Shown here in pieces: positions 1 through 8,758 of a stretch of 64,000 nucleotides of DNA; the first letter of the stretch is position 1; the number at the start of each line of letters is the position of its first letter. Origin of the DNA: Methylopila jiangsuensis (GTDB lineage Bacteria > Pseudomonadota > Alphaproteobacteria > Rhizobiales > Methylopilaceae); the NCBI RefSeq assembly GCF_027922305.1, contig NZ_BSFK01000016.1, forward strand, positions 616,565 to 680,564, in the 5' to 3' direction. Under the pieces are notes generated by a model, which saw nothing but the letters and a program-made list of their open reading frames with translations, was not told where the DNA came from and made no database searches. The position numbers were made by a program, and so were the translations under genes.

Positions 1-1141
1 GCTCGCCGGCGAGCGCAGGTTCCGTCAGCCGGAAGCGGTTCCAGCCCGCGAGCGCCAGCAGCACCCCCACGAGGCCGAGCTTGGCGAGCAGCAGCCGGCC
101 GTAATCCGAGCCCCACAGCGCCGCCATGCTCCCCAGCTGGATCACGGCGAGCGGCGTCCCGGCGAGCACCAGCGCCGCCACCGTCGCCGGGGCCGCGCGG
201 GAGAACCGCGCCAGCGCGGGCCTGGAGAACCGCGTCGCCAGCACGAGCAGCGCGCCCGCCCAGACCGCGGCGGCGACGCCATGCGCCGCCACGGCGGGCA
301 GGGTGGCCCAGCGGGGCGCGGCGGTGGCCGCATGGCCGCTGGCGGCGAGCGCCGCGCCGACGCCGAGAAGGCCGAGCGTGGCGAGACCGGCGGCGGACCC
401 GCCGCGGACCACGAGCGAGCCGGCGGCGGCCAGCAGCGCCAGCCCGGCGAGGAGCGCGGTGCGGACGTAAGTCGTGGCGCCGCCGGCGGCCCAGACCTCC
501 GGCCGGAGCAGCGCGTCGAGCGGAAGCCCCAGCGCGTCGAGCCCCTGAAGCCCGAGCGACAGCGGCGCGGCGACGAGGCCGAGCGCCGCGAGGCCGAAGA
601 CCATGCGGTCCGCGCCTTGGCCGTCGGCCAGCCAGACGCGGGCGAAGGCGGCGCCGGCGCCGAACAGCAGCGCCAGCCACAGCGCGGCGCGGGCGGCCCA
701 GATGGCGCCGGCGAGCGCGGCGTCGCCGGTCTTCGCGGTGGGGGAGGCCTGCGGCGACGCCGCGCCGGCGCCGATGGCGAACGACGTGGTCCCGCCGATC
801 GGATGGCCGTCCTCGGACGCCACGCGCCAGCTCAGAAGATGCGCGCCCGCGGCGAGCGGAGCCGGCAGGCCGATGGTCACCTTGGCGCCGTCCGCCTGCG
901 CCTGAAGCGCCTGCGCCGCGCCGTCCGGCCCCACCAGCCTGAGCGCGAGCGGGGCCACCGGTTCGTTGAAGGTCAGCGTCAGCCGGGCCGGCGCCTGCGC
1001 CAGCACGGCGCCGTCGGCGGGGTCGGCCCGGATCAGCGCCGCATGGGCGTGGGCCGCGCCGATCATCCCCGCCAGCAGGCCGAACGCCGCCGCGGCGCGA
1101 ACCGCGACGGCGATGAGCGTCAGGCGCCGGCGTCCGGTCAC
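1..1141 (-). CDS. CopC-CopD fusion copper protein (3' end beyond window)
   Basis: The protein combines an N-terminal CopC domain with the start of a CopD-type multi-pass membrane domain, as in YcnJ-like copper proteins. The GTG start (1141) overlaps the stop of the upstream DUF1775 gene in a GTGA, so the two are translationally coupled. Residues 1-32 form a signal peptide ending AHA, which leaves a histidine as mature residue 1, the usual CopC Cu(II) ligand. The CopC signature EDGHPIGG follows about 80 residues later. After that the sequence is Ala/Leu/Gly-rich and hydrophobic, consistent with CopD helices. The frame stays open to base 1, so the C-terminus is missing. Known role of the family: periplasmic copper binding and transfer across the inner membrane. 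Import rather than resistance is inferred from the PCuAC and TonB receptor genes upstream in the same operon. Confidence 0.85.
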   Translation of the reverse strand, partial: MTGRRRLTLIAVAVRAAAAFGLLAGMIGAAHAHAALIRADPADGAVLAQAPARLTLTFNEPVAPLALRLVGPDGAAQALQAQADGAKVTIGLPAPLAAGAHLLSWRVASEDGHPIGGTTSFAIGAGAASPQASPTAKTGDAALAGAIWAARAALWLALLFGAGAAFARVWLADGQGADRMVFGLAALGLVAAPLSLGLQGLDALGLPLDALLRPEVWAAGGATTYVRTALLAGLALLAAAGSLVVRGGSAAGLATLGLLGVGAALAASGHAATAAPRWATLPAVAAHGVAAAVWAGALLVLATRFSRPALARFSRAAPATVAALVLAGTPLAVIQLGSMAALWGSDYGRLLLAKLGLVGVLLALAGWNRFRLTEPALAGE

Positions 1142-1668
1142 CGCTTGGGCAGCAGCGTCACGCCGGGAGCCGGCTTGTCCAGCTCCGCGCCGGACTGGCC
1201 GGCCTGCGGGATCTCGATCCAGCGCTCGGCCGCGCCGCCGGGACACTCCTGCACCACAGGGAAGTACAGCTTCTCGCCGGCCGGCAGGTCGGGCGCCAGG
1301 AAGCCGGAGACCACGAACTCGTCGTAGAACTCGTCCGGCAGCTCGCCGCCGCTCCAGATCACCTCGACCACGCCTTCGCTGAGTTTGGCGCCGTGGTAGA
1401 AGTCGTAGGTCCTGGCGTAAGGCCCCTTCACGGTCTTCAGCGTCCAGCCGGGCTTGGGCATCGGCTTCACGGCGATCACGCCCTCAGGGATCTTCACCCG
1501 GAGCGTGGTGGTGGGCGCGCCCTTGCAGCCGTGGGGCGTCTTGAACACCGCCTTGTAGCCGGCGCCCACCGGCGCCTCGCGGGTCTCCAGCGTCACATGG
1601 GCGCTGGCGCCGGCGGCGGGGACCAGCAGGGCCGCCACGGCGGCGGCGCGGATGAGGGCGCGGGTCAT
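1138..1668 (-). CDS. YcnI/DUF1775 periplasmic copper-binding protein
   Basis: A 176-residue secreted protein of the YcnI (DUF1775) family. I chose the ATG at 1668 because it opens directly onto a signal peptide (MTRALIRAAAVAALL, cleavage after AGASA). The mature protein then begins HVTLE; in characterised YcnI the mature N-terminal His is the core of a mono-histidine brace for Cu(II). An upstream in-frame ATG at 1701 would give an unnatural N-terminus. A conserved Trp lies in VIWSGG, with acidic residues in PDEFYDEF, and the PVVQEC segment typical of the family is near the C-terminus. It is third from the end of the copper operon, after PCuAC and directly overlapping CopC-CopD. The likely job is a periplasmic copper chaperone or store. 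Confidence 0.88.
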   Translation of the reverse strand: MTRALIRAAAVAALLVPAAGASAHVTLETREAPVGAGYKAVFKTPHGCKGAPTTTLRVKIPEGVIAVKPMPKPGWTLKTVKGPYARTYDFYHGAKLSEGVVEVIWSGGELPDEFYDEFVVSGFLAPDLPAGEKLYFPVVQECPGGAAERWIEIPQAGQSGAELDKPAPGVTLLPKR

Positions 1669-1690
1669 GCTCGTAATGTCCTGTCTGCGG

Positions 1691-2206
1691 TCAGTGGTCA
1701 TGGCCGTCCTTCGCCCCCGCGTTCGCGGGCGCATCCTTGCCCGGCGCCGTGGCGCCGATGGCCTCCACGGCGAACTCCACGTCCACCGATCCGGCCTTCT
1801 CGAAGGTGAGGCGGCCGGCGAAGCGCTCGCCCTTCGCGAGCGGGCGCTTCAGGTCGAAGAACATGACGTGATAGCCGCCGGGCTTGAACGCCACCTCGCC
1901 ATGGGCCGGCGCGTCCACGCCGTCGGGCAGGGGCCGCATGGTCATGGTCCCGTTGGCGACGGACATCTGGTGGATCTCCGTGCGGCCGGCGATGTCGGAG
2001 GTCACCGACACCAGCCGGTCGCCCTCGGCGCCGGTGTTGCGCAGCGTCAGGTAGCCGCCGGCCACGTTGGCGCCCTTGGGCGTGGCGCGGGACCAGGGAT
2101 GGTCGATCGCGATCGCCCCGGCCTTGTACTCATGGGCGGAAAGCGGCGCCCCCGCCGCGACGAGCGCGGCGAAGGCGAGGGCGGCGAGGGCGCAGGTCCG
2201 TGTCAT
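1691..2206 (-). CDS. PCuAC-type periplasmic copper chaperone
   Basis: A 171-residue protein of the PCuAC (DUF461) family, which carries Cu(I) in the periplasm and can deliver it to the CuA site of cytochrome oxidase. The ATG at 2206 is preferred over the GTG at 2263. It has AGGAAAG about nine bases upstream and starts a signal peptide (MTRTCALAALAF) cleaved near LSAHEY. The Cu(I) ligand pattern of the family is visible: HPW near the N-terminus, then EIHQM, a Met pair in TMTMRP, and GGYHVMFFDL, with a further His-rich tail DGHDH. The gene ends 23 bases before the DUF1775 start and begins 54 bases after the TonB receptor gene. A caa3-type oxidase is encoded at 53111-57783 and would be a plausible client, but that link is inference. 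Confidence 0.9.
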   Translation of the reverse strand: MTRTCALAALAFAALVAAGAPLSAHEYKAGAIAIDHPWSRATPKGANVAGGYLTLRNTGAEGDRLVSVTSDIAGRTEIHQMSVANGTMTMRPLPDGVDAPAHGEVAFKPGGYHVMFFDLKRPLAKGERFAGRLTFEKAGSVDVEFAVEAIGATAPGKDAPANAGAKDGHDH

Positions 2207-2259
2207 GATCGTCGGGCTTTCCTGAACGGGGTTGGGGCCGGCGAGGGCGGGGGCGGCGC

Positions 2260-4437
2260 TCACCAGCGGTACTTCACGCCGGCGTAGACGGCGCGTCCGG
2301 TTCCGGGCTCGTAGAGCGGCGAGTTGAGCGCCGCGCGCTCGGTGATGCTGGCGCTCGAAATGTATTTTTCGTTGGTCAGGTTTCGGCCTTCAACATAGGC
2401 CGAAAGGGCGCCGCCGGCGTCATAGCCCACCTTCGCTCCGAGAAGCGCGTAGGCCTTGGTCTTCTGGGTGTTGGCGTTGTCGACGTAGTAGGCCTCCGGA
2501 ACCCACTCCACGTTCGGCCCGGCGTAGACGCCGGACGGATGCTTGTAGAGCAGCTCCGCGCGCACGTAATGGCGCGGGGCGCCGGGCAGGTCGTTGCCCT
2601 TGATGGACGTCTTGGGGGTGGACGGGCCGCCGGCCGAGACTTTCTGGTCGCCGTCGAAGTAGAAATCGTTGAACGTGTAGGCGACGTTCAGCCAGAGCTT
2701 GTCGACCTCCGCCGGCGCGCCCGCATCGCCCTTGGCGACGAGGCTGGCGTCGACGCCCTTCACGAACAGACCCTTCCACACCGCGGCGCCGAAGCCGAGT
2801 TCGACGCCCTGATGCACGGTCTTATCGAGGTTGACGACCGTGCAGGAGCCGAGATTGGTTCCGTCCTGGCACTGCAACTCGTCCTTGATCTCCATGCGAT
2901 AGAGCGCGACGTCCCAGGTGAAGTCCTCACGCGCGCCGCGCGTGCCGATCTCGTAGGTCCAGGCCTTCTGCGGCTTCGCCAGCGCGGCGCTTGCGAAGCT
3001 GTTCTCGCCGTAGCTTGGAGCCTCCACCGAGCGCGAGACGTTGGCGAACGCCTGCCATGTGGGATCGATGTTCCACAAAAGGCCTATCTTCGGGCTGAAC
3101 TCGGAGAAGCTCTTTGAGCCGGAATCGTCCGCCCGCGTGTCGGACGGGTTGTAGAGCGCGTCGTCGAAGAAGCGGTCTTTCTGGCTGCGCTTGGCGTAGA
3201 GGAACTGGATGCCGGTCACCAGCCCGACGGTCGGCGCCGCGAAGAAGGTGTTCTCGGCGTAGGCCGAGACGTTCCTGGAGGTCTGCTCGGCGTCTGAACG
3301 CTTGCCGCCTTTGCTCCCGCCGACGTTCACATAGTTCCGGGCGTCGTTCTCGCCGTTGTGCAGGTTGAGGCCCGCCACCAGCCGGTTGGCGTGGCCGGCG
3401 ATCTCGCGCTCGTCGGTCACGCGGGCGAAGCCGCCGTAGTCGAAATATTTGTAGTCGAGCCACTGGTAGATCGGGTGTTCCAGATGGCGGCTGACCACGA
3501 AGGCGCCGGCCTCGACCGAGGTGGCGTCGCTCAGGCGGAACGTGGTCTTGTTGGCGAAGCGCAGCGTGTCGATGTTGCGCTCGTAGTCCTGCGCGACATT
3601 GCCGGAGTTGGCCCGCTTCGGGTTCTTCAGCGCCTGCTCTCGGGTCACAGCCCCGGGGATGTTCTGATCCACCGTGTTGGCGTTGAGATAGAACCGCGTC
3701 TCCACGTCCTCCGACAGCCGGTAGCCGATGTTGGCGCTCACCCGGGCGGCGTCGCCGTCGCTGTGGTCGCGGAATCCGTCCGCCCGCTGCCAGGAGCCGG
3801 TGATGAAGTAGTCCGCGTTTCCATGCACGCCGCCGGAGCTCGCCTGCGTCCGAACATGGCCGAAGGAGCCCACGTCGATCCCGCCCTGCGCCACGCTCGC
3901 GATCGGATCGCGGCCCGTGGCGGTGACGAAGTTGATGGCGCCGCCAAGGGCGTTGGCGCCGAAGCGCAGCGCGTTGGCGCCCTTGTAGACCTCCACCAGC
4001 CGGTAGGCGGACGGGTCGATCTCCTGGAAGTCGCCATAGCCGTCGGCGGTGTTGATGGGCACGCCGTCCAGATAGAGCTGGACGCCGCGCAGGTGGAAGT
4101 TGCGCGACAGGCCGGAGCCGCGGATCGAGAGCCGCGTGTCGTCGCCCCATTTGGGCTGGGCGAACACGCCCGGCGTGTAGTCCAGCGCGTCCTTGACGGT
4201 GAGGGCGGGGGAGGTGCGCTTGTAGGTCTCGGCGTCGATCACCTCGACGGCGCCGGGCGTGCGCTCAAGCTCCCGCCGGGTGGCGTCGAGGCCGGGGGAG
4301 GTGAGGCTTAGGGCGCGGGCGCCCGCGCCCTCCACGTTGAGCTCCGGCAGCGGGATCTCGGGTTCGGCGGACTGGGCGTGAGCGAAGGCGGGCGCGCAGA
4401 CGGAGGCGACGCCGGCCAGCAGCAGGGTGCGAAGCAT
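2260..4437 (-). CDS. TonB-dependent outer-membrane receptor
   Basis: A 725-residue TonB-dependent receptor. Residues 1-21 are a signal peptide (cleavage after AFAHA). A plug domain follows (ALDYTPGVF, LSIRGSGLSR, YKGANALRFGANALGGAIN), then a long beta-barrel ending YAGVKYRW, with the expected C-terminal aromatic residue. The size is normal for the family. The sequence itself resembles the FecA-like siderophore receptors and does not reveal the substrate. Every following gene in the operon (PCuAC, DUF1775, CopC-CopD) is a copper protein and the preceding one is DUF2946, so copper or a copper chelate is the best inferred substrate. Iron-siderophore or another metal complex remains possible. Confidence 0.9.
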   Translation of the reverse strand: MLRTLLLAGVASVCAPAFAHAQSAEPEIPLPELNVEGAGARALSLTSPGLDATRRELERTPGAVEVIDAETYKRTSPALTVKDALDYTPGVFAQPKWGDDTRLSIRGSGLSRNFHLRGVQLYLDGVPINTADGYGDFQEIDPSAYRLVEVYKGANALRFGANALGGAINFVTATGRDPIASVAQGGIDVGSFGHVRTQASSGGVHGNADYFITGSWQRADGFRDHSDGDAARVSANIGYRLSEDVETRFYLNANTVDQNIPGAVTREQALKNPKRANSGNVAQDYERNIDTLRFANKTTFRLSDATSVEAGAFVVSRHLEHPIYQWLDYKYFDYGGFARVTDEREIAGHANRLVAGLNLHNGENDARNYVNVGGSKGGKRSDAEQTSRNVSAYAENTFFAAPTVGLVTGIQFLYAKRSQKDRFFDDALYNPSDTRADDSGSKSFSEFSPKIGLLWNIDPTWQAFANVSRSVEAPSYGENSFASAALAKPQKAWTYEIGTRGAREDFTWDVALYRMEIKDELQCQDGTNLGSCTVVNLDKTVHQGVELGFGAAVWKGLFVKGVDASLVAKGDAGAPAEVDKLWLNVAYTFNDFYFDGDQKVSAGGPSTPKTSIKGNDLPGAPRHYVRAELLYKHPSGVYAGPNVEWVPEAYYVDNANTQKTKAYALLGAKVGYDAGGALSAYVEGRNLTNEKYISSASITERAALNSPLYEPGTGRAVYAGVKYRW

Positions 4438-4553
4438 GGAAGAAACAACCCCGGAGGGGCGCGACGCCGCCCGGGGCTTCGGAGAAGCCGGCGCGCGTCG
4501 CGGAACAGGTCAGGACAGGGCGAAGACAGGCGTGCGGCCGCAAACGGCCGCGA

Positions 4554-4952
4554 TCACGCCGTCGCCGGTGGCCCTCGTGGGCTTCGGACCCGTTCCCTGT
4601 CGCGCCGCGGAGCGCTCTCGACTGCGGCCGTGGGCGAGGTGGCCCGGATGTCGGACGGGTAGCGCAGCGTCGTGTCCGGCGCGGCTGGGGCCGGCGTGAA
4701 ATGGGCGGAGCCGAGACAGCCTATGCCGCAGCAGGCGAGGCGGGATTTCTCCGCCGGCGCGTGCTGCTCGCTCGCGGCGTCGCCATGGTCCGCGGCCGAG
4801 CACAGGATCGAGAACGGATCGAGCGCGTCATGGGCGCCGTGATGGGGCGCGACGCTCGCCAGCGCCGCCTGCGCGACGACGAGATAGGCCAGCGCGACGA
4901 CGCCGAAGCGCCGCAGCCACCCGAACCCTCGTCTGCGCGAAGCCGTTCCCAT
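4554..4952 (-). CDS. DUF2946-like small secreted/membrane protein
   Basis: A 132-residue protein with an arginine-rich start and one hydrophobic segment (residues 18-33, VVALAYLVVAQAALAS) that can act as signal or anchor. A histidine-rich stretch (APHHGAHD) and cysteines in SILCSAAD and LACCGIGC follow. This arrangement is typical of DUF2946 proteins, which occur beside TonB receptors and copper genes. The His/Cys content suggests metal binding, but no function is established. It begins the copper operon, 116 bases ahead of the TonB receptor. The C-terminal 40 residues are Arg/Pro-rich and look poorly conserved. Confidence 0.65.
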   Translation of the reverse strand: MGTASRRRGFGWLRRFGVVALAYLVVAQAALASVAPHHGAHDALDPFSILCSAADHGDAASEQHAPAEKSRLACCGIGCLGSAHFTPAPAAPDTTLRYPSDIRATSPTAAVESAPRRDRERVRSPRGPPATA

Positions 4953-5015
4953 GGCATCGCCCTTAGCATGGCGGAAGCGCGGCGCCTATGAGGCGGAAGC
5001 GACGACGCGGGGCGA

Positions 5016-5813
5016 TCAGCCGTTGTCGCGGAAGCCGGGATAGAGGGTCATGCCGCCATCCACGTAAAGCGTGGCGCCGACCATGTAGTCCGCGAGATCG
5101 GACACGAGCCAGGTCACGGCGTTGGCCACATCCTCCACGTCGCCGATGCGGCCGTAGGGGATGAGCTCCAGCAGCTTGTCGGCGTTGGGGCCTTGGGTCT
5201 CCTCGGCGTTGATCGGGGTGGCGATGGCGCCCGGCGACACCGCGTTCACCCGCACGCCCTCGCCGGCGGTCTCCTGCGCCAGAGTCTTCATCAGCATGGC
5301 GACCCCGCCCTTGGAGGCGGCGTAGTTCACATGCCCTGCCCAGGGGATCACGTCATGCACCGAGCTGACGCACACGATCTTGCCGAGCGCCCGCGACACG
5401 TCCCGCCGCCCTTGCGCGCGAAAACGCCGCAGGGCCGCCTGGGCGCACAGGAACTGGCCGGTGAGGTTCACGTCGATCACCTTGCGCCAGTCGTCCAGCG
5501 TGAGGTCCACGGCCGCGGCGTCCCGCTGCAGGCCGGAATTCGCCACCAGAATGTCCACCGCCCCCCAGCGCTCCACGGTCTCCGCGAACAGCCGCTCCAC
5601 CTCGGAAGGCTCGGACACGTCCGCGCCGCAGGCGAAGGCCTGCCCGCCCTCCGCGGTGATCTGGTCGACCAAAGCGCTGGCGGCTCCGGCGCCGGAATGG
5701 TAATTCACGGCCACGCGAGCGCCTGCGCGCGCGAGCGACAAGGCTGTGGCCCAGCCGATCCCGGAGCTTGCTCCGGTGACGATCGCGATCTGACCATGAA
5801 GGCGAATCTGCAT
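5016..5813 (-). CDS. Short-chain dehydrogenase/reductase (glucose 1-dehydrogenase-like)
   Basis: A 265-residue classical SDR. The NAD(P) glycine motif TGASSGIG is at residues 13-20. The NAG motif appears as NSG (92-94), the catalytic Ser at 150-151 (CVSSVH), and Tyr/Lys in YAASK at 164-168. The PG motif follows the active site (VSPGAIATPI), and the C-terminus has YVDGGMTLYPGF. Closest in style to the glucose/ribitol dehydrogenase subgroup; the true substrate cannot be read from sequence. I chose ATG 5813 because GGAG lies upstream and the Rossmann fold starts at once; the open frame extends to 6014 but the extra residues are low-complexity. It is transcribed away from the NUDIX gene, with about 160 bases between. 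Confidence 0.85.
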   Translation of the reverse strand: MQIRLHGQIAIVTGASSGIGWATALSLARAGARVAVNYHSGAGAASALVDQITAEGGQAFACGADVSEPSEVERLFAETVERWGAVDILVANSGLQRDAAAVDLTLDDWRKVIDVNLTGQFLCAQAALRRFRAQGRRDVSRALGKIVCVSSVHDVIPWAGHVNYAASKGGVAMLMKTLAQETAGEGVRVNAVSPGAIATPINAEETQGPNADKLLELIPYGRIGDVEDVANAVTWLVSDLADYMVGATLYVDGGMTLYPGFRDNG

Positions 5814-5976
5814 ATGGTCTCCAGGGGCCGGAACGGCGCGGCCGTGTCGTTCGTATGAAACGTTGGGGACGTATGGACGTTCCTCCATGCGGACGTCCGC
5901 GAAACCGGGCTCGCGGCGACGGCCGGGGGCGCGGCGGACCTTCGGGGCGCGGCGCGGCGCCGTTGTAGGCTGAGAG

Positions 5977-6486
5977 GTGTCTGATACGGGAATGGCCAAG
6001 AGCTCGAAAAACAAGAAGATCGAGCCCGATCAATACGGGGTGCTGCCCTTCCGCGTGTCCGACGACGGGCTGCAGGTTCTCATGGTCACCTCGCGCCGGT
6101 CGAAGCGCTGGATCATCCCGAAGGGCTGGCCGATGAAGGGGCGCACCGCGCTCGGCGCGGCCGTGCGCGAAGGATTCGAAGAGGCGGGCATCTACGGGCA
6201 GGGTCTTAAACCGTCGCTCGGCGTGTTCCGTTACGCCAAGCGCATGAATTTCGGGCGCTCGACCTCGCTGCGCATCGAGGTGTTCCCGATGGCGGTCACC
6301 GAACTGCTCGAAAACTGGCCGGAACGCGACGAGCGCGAGCGCCGCTGGATGACCGTCGACGAGGCGGCGGAGGCGGTTCCGGAGCCCGACCTGAAGGCCA
6401 TCATCCTTGCTCTGCCCGAGCGGCTGGAGGCCGAGGGCGCGAAGGACGCGTCCCCAGACGACAAGGCCGAAGCGTCGGCGCATTAA
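5977..6486 (+). CDS. NUDIX hydrolase
   Basis: A 169-residue NUDIX protein. The NUDIX box spans residues 50-72: G50, then R64-E65, E68-E69 and G71, with the REGFEEAGI metal-binding core intact. The usual Glu at box position 7 is Arg here. It is preceded by RWIIPKGWP, a form common in alphaproteobacterial relatives of diphosphoinositol-polyphosphate phosphohydrolases. The likely reaction is hydrolysis of a nucleoside diphosphate linked to another group; the substrate is unknown. The start is uncertain: GTG 5977 or ATG 5992 (MAKSSKNKK). Neither has an ideal ribosome-binding site. Confidence 0.85.
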   Translation: MSDTGMAKSSKNKKIEPDQYGVLPFRVSDDGLQVLMVTSRRSKRWIIPKGWPMKGRTALGAAVREGFEEAGIYGQGLKPSLGVFRYAKRMNFGRSTSLRIEVFPMAVTELLENWPERDERERRWMTVDEAAEAVPEPDLKAIILALPERLEAEGAKDASPDDKAEASAH

Positions 6487-6582
6487 ACATGTGACGAGAT
6501 GCGGGCGCCGTCGCCGCGCCCGACGCTCGTTGGCTGAACCGTCCTGCTCTATCCTGATCCCGTATCGAGACCAGGAGCCGTC

Positions 6583-8001
6583 GTGTCGGAAAGCCGAATC
6601 ATTCCGGTCGTGCTCTGTGGCGGCTCCGGCTCCCGGCTGTGGCCCGCCTCGCGCGAAAGCTACCCGAAACAGTTCCTCGCGCTCGCGGGCGAGCGCACGC
6701 TGCTGCAGGACACGGTGCTGCGGGTGGCGGACCCGGCGCGCTTCGCCCCGCCGATCATCGTCGCCAACGCCGAGCACCGCTTCATCGTGGCGGAGCAGAT
6801 GGCGCAGATCGGCGTCACGGCCACCATCGCGCTTGAACCCGCCCGCAAGGACTCCGCCGCGGCCATCGCCGCCGCCGCCCGGCTCGCCGAACTTCAGGGG
6901 CACGATCAGGTCATCCTCGTGCTCGCCTCAGACCATGTTATCCTGAACGACGCGGCGTTCCGCGCCGCCGTGGAGACCGGGCGTCCCGCGGCGCAGGGCG
7001 GGCGCATCGTCACCTTCGGCGCGCCGCCGACCGAGCCCACGTCCCGCTACGGCTACATCCGCCCCGGCGCGCCGCTGGACGGGGCGCCGGGCGTGCGGGA
7101 CGTCGCGGCCTTCGAGGAGAAGCCGGACCGGACGCGCGCGGAAGCGCTGCTCGCCGACGGCTGCCTCTGGAACTCCGGCAACTTCCTCTGTCTCGCCCGC
7201 ACGCTGCTCAACGAACTCGATCGCTATGCGCCGGAGATTGCGGGTCCCGCCCGCCTCGCCGCGGACAAGGCGGTCAAGGATCTCGACTTTCTCCGGCTCG
7301 ACGCCGCGGCCTTCGGGCTGGCGGAGGCGAAGTCGATCGACTTCGCGGTCATGGAGCGCACGGCGCTGGCGGCGGTGACGCCCGCCGACTTCGGCTGGTC
7401 GGACGTGGGCGGCTGGGCCGCGCTGTGGGAGATCGCGCCCCACGACCACGCCGGCAACGCGCTCGTGGGGCCGACGGCCGCCATCGACAGCTCCAACTGC
7501 TACGTGCGCTCCGAAAAGCCCATGACCGCGGTGGTGGGCATGACCGACGCCGTGGTGGTGGCGACCCAGGACGCGGTGATGGTGACGACCCGCGACCGGG
7601 CTGACGGCATCAAGACGCTGGTGGCCGAACTCACGCGCCGGGGCGAGCCGACGGCGGTGCGCAGCGTGCTGTCGCACCGGCCCTGGGGCTCGTTCCAGGT
7701 GATCGACGACGGCCCCCGCTTCCAGGTCAACCACATCACCGTGAAGCCGAAGCGCCGGCTGTCGCTGCACCGGCACATCCACCGCGCCGAGCACTGGATC
7801 GTGGTGCGGGGCGCCGCTCAGGTGACGCTGAACGGCGAGGAGCGGATGCTGCACGAGAACGAGTCGGTTTATGTGCCGATCGGCGTCGCCCACCGTCTCG
7901 CCAATCCGGGCGTGATCCCGCTCGAGATCATCGAGGTGCAGACCGGCAGCTACCTCGGCGAGGACGACATCGTCCGGCTCGAGGACGACTATCGCCGCTG
8001 A
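6583..8001 (+). CDS. manC: Mannose-1-phosphate guanylyltransferase / mannose-6-phosphate isomerase
   Basis: A 472-residue bifunctional enzyme of the ManC/AlgA/CpsB family. The N-terminal part makes GDP-mannose from mannose 1-phosphate and GTP: CGGSGSRLWPASR near residue 11, YPKQFLAL after it, and FEEKPDR near residue 182. The C-terminal cupin (from about residue 360) carries the phosphomannose isomerase signature RPWGSF and the metal ligands in HRHIHRAEHW (about 390-400). The GTG start has CAGGAG five bases upstream. GDP-mannose feeds exopolysaccharide or lipopolysaccharide synthesis. The nearby TPR-glycosyltransferase (9159-11273) could be a consumer of activated sugar, but there is no operon link. 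Confidence 0.95.
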   Translation: MSESRIIPVVLCGGSGSRLWPASRESYPKQFLALAGERTLLQDTVLRVADPARFAPPIIVANAEHRFIVAEQMAQIGVTATIALEPARKDSAAAIAAAARLAELQGHDQVILVLASDHVILNDAAFRAAVETGRPAAQGGRIVTFGAPPTEPTSRYGYIRPGAPLDGAPGVRDVAAFEEKPDRTRAEALLADGCLWNSGNFLCLARTLLNELDRYAPEIAGPARLAADKAVKDLDFLRLDAAAFGLAEAKSIDFAVMERTALAAVTPADFGWSDVGGWAALWEIAPHDHAGNALVGPTAAIDSSNCYVRSEKPMTAVVGMTDAVVVATQDAVMVTTRDRADGIKTLVAELTRRGEPTAVRSVLSHRPWGSFQVIDDGPRFQVNHITVKPKRRLSLHRHIHRAEHWIVVRGAAQVTLNGEERMLHENESVYVPIGVAHRLANPGVIPLEIIEVQTGSYLGEDDIVRLEDDYRR

Positions 8002-8007
8002 CGCCGT

Positions 8008-8724
8008 TCACGCGCCGTCGAGCCGCGGGCCCCAGTCCTCCACCCGGCCGGAGGCGAGGCGGCGTTCGGCGTGGCGGCGCCAGCCGTCGGGCAGGCCCGG
8101 CAGCGCCGCCATGGCGGCGAGTTCGTCCCGGTTCAGGACCTCCACGTAGAGGATGCGCCATAGCCGGGCGAGCGGCCAGTCCGGCGCCCGGCGCTCCACC
8201 AGCCTCAGCGCGTCGCCGGGCGCGACGACGCCGGGCTCCAGCACCCGGTAGTACCAGCCGGTGCGGCCGCTCGCCTGCACCTCGGCCGCGAGCCGCGGCC
8301 GCGCGAAGCGGGCGTTGAGCTTCCAGCACGGCTGCCGTCCCTGCGACGCCTCGACCAGCGCGGTTCCGAGCCGGAACACGTCGCCGAGCGCGACGGTCGC
8401 CTCGGTGAGGCCGCGGGTGGACAGGTTCTCGCCAAAGGCGCCGGGCGCCGTCAGCAGCGGATGTGGTCCGATCTCCGCGGTCCAGGCGGCGTAGTGCTCG
8501 AACGGATAGTGGTGCACGGCCTTGTCCGGGCCGCCATGGACGCGCAGGTCGCCCTGCGCGTCGCCCTCGAAGCCACAGGCCCCGAGCGCAAGCGGACGGT
8601 CCGTCGGGCGCTTGGCGATCCCGCTCGGCGCGGCGCGGGGGCCGAGCGGCGCCAGCGCGCCGACGAGCAGCGCGTCGAGATGGACCGCATCGCCGGGTTG
8701 CGCGGCAGGGCCTCCGTCGGTCAA
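8008..8724 (-). CDS. MOSC domain protein (YiiM-like)
   Basis: A 238-residue MOSC-domain protein with the C-terminal three-helix extension of the YiiM type. Visible landmarks are GFEGDAQGD and HGGPDKAVHHYP early, GAFGENLSTRG mid-protein, and the MOSC cysteine in RQPCWKLNARF. YiiM and related MOSC proteins bind molybdenum cofactor and act in reduction of N-hydroxylated compounds or 6-hydroxylaminopurine. The start is TTG (8724), supported by a strong AAAGGAG six bases upstream. It converges on manC with six bases between stops and diverges from the ArsC-like gene. Confidence 0.85.
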   Translation of the reverse strand: MTDGGPAAQPGDAVHLDALLVGALAPLGPRAAPSGIAKRPTDRPLALGACGFEGDAQGDLRVHGGPDKAVHHYPFEHYAAWTAEIGPHPLLTAPGAFGENLSTRGLTEATVALGDVFRLGTALVEASQGRQPCWKLNARFARPRLAAEVQASGRTGWYYRVLEPGVVAPGDALRLVERRAPDWPLARLWRILYVEVLNRDELAAMAALPGLPDGWRRHAERRLASGRVEDWGPRLDGA

Positions 8725-8758
8725 GGTCGCGCTCCTTTGCGGGAAGGGGAGGTCCGGG

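Noticed and set aside
2260-4437. TonB receptor as a lanthanide-chelate (LutH-like) receptor, given lanM in the window.
   Set aside because: All its operon partners are copper proteins; lanM is 23 kb away.
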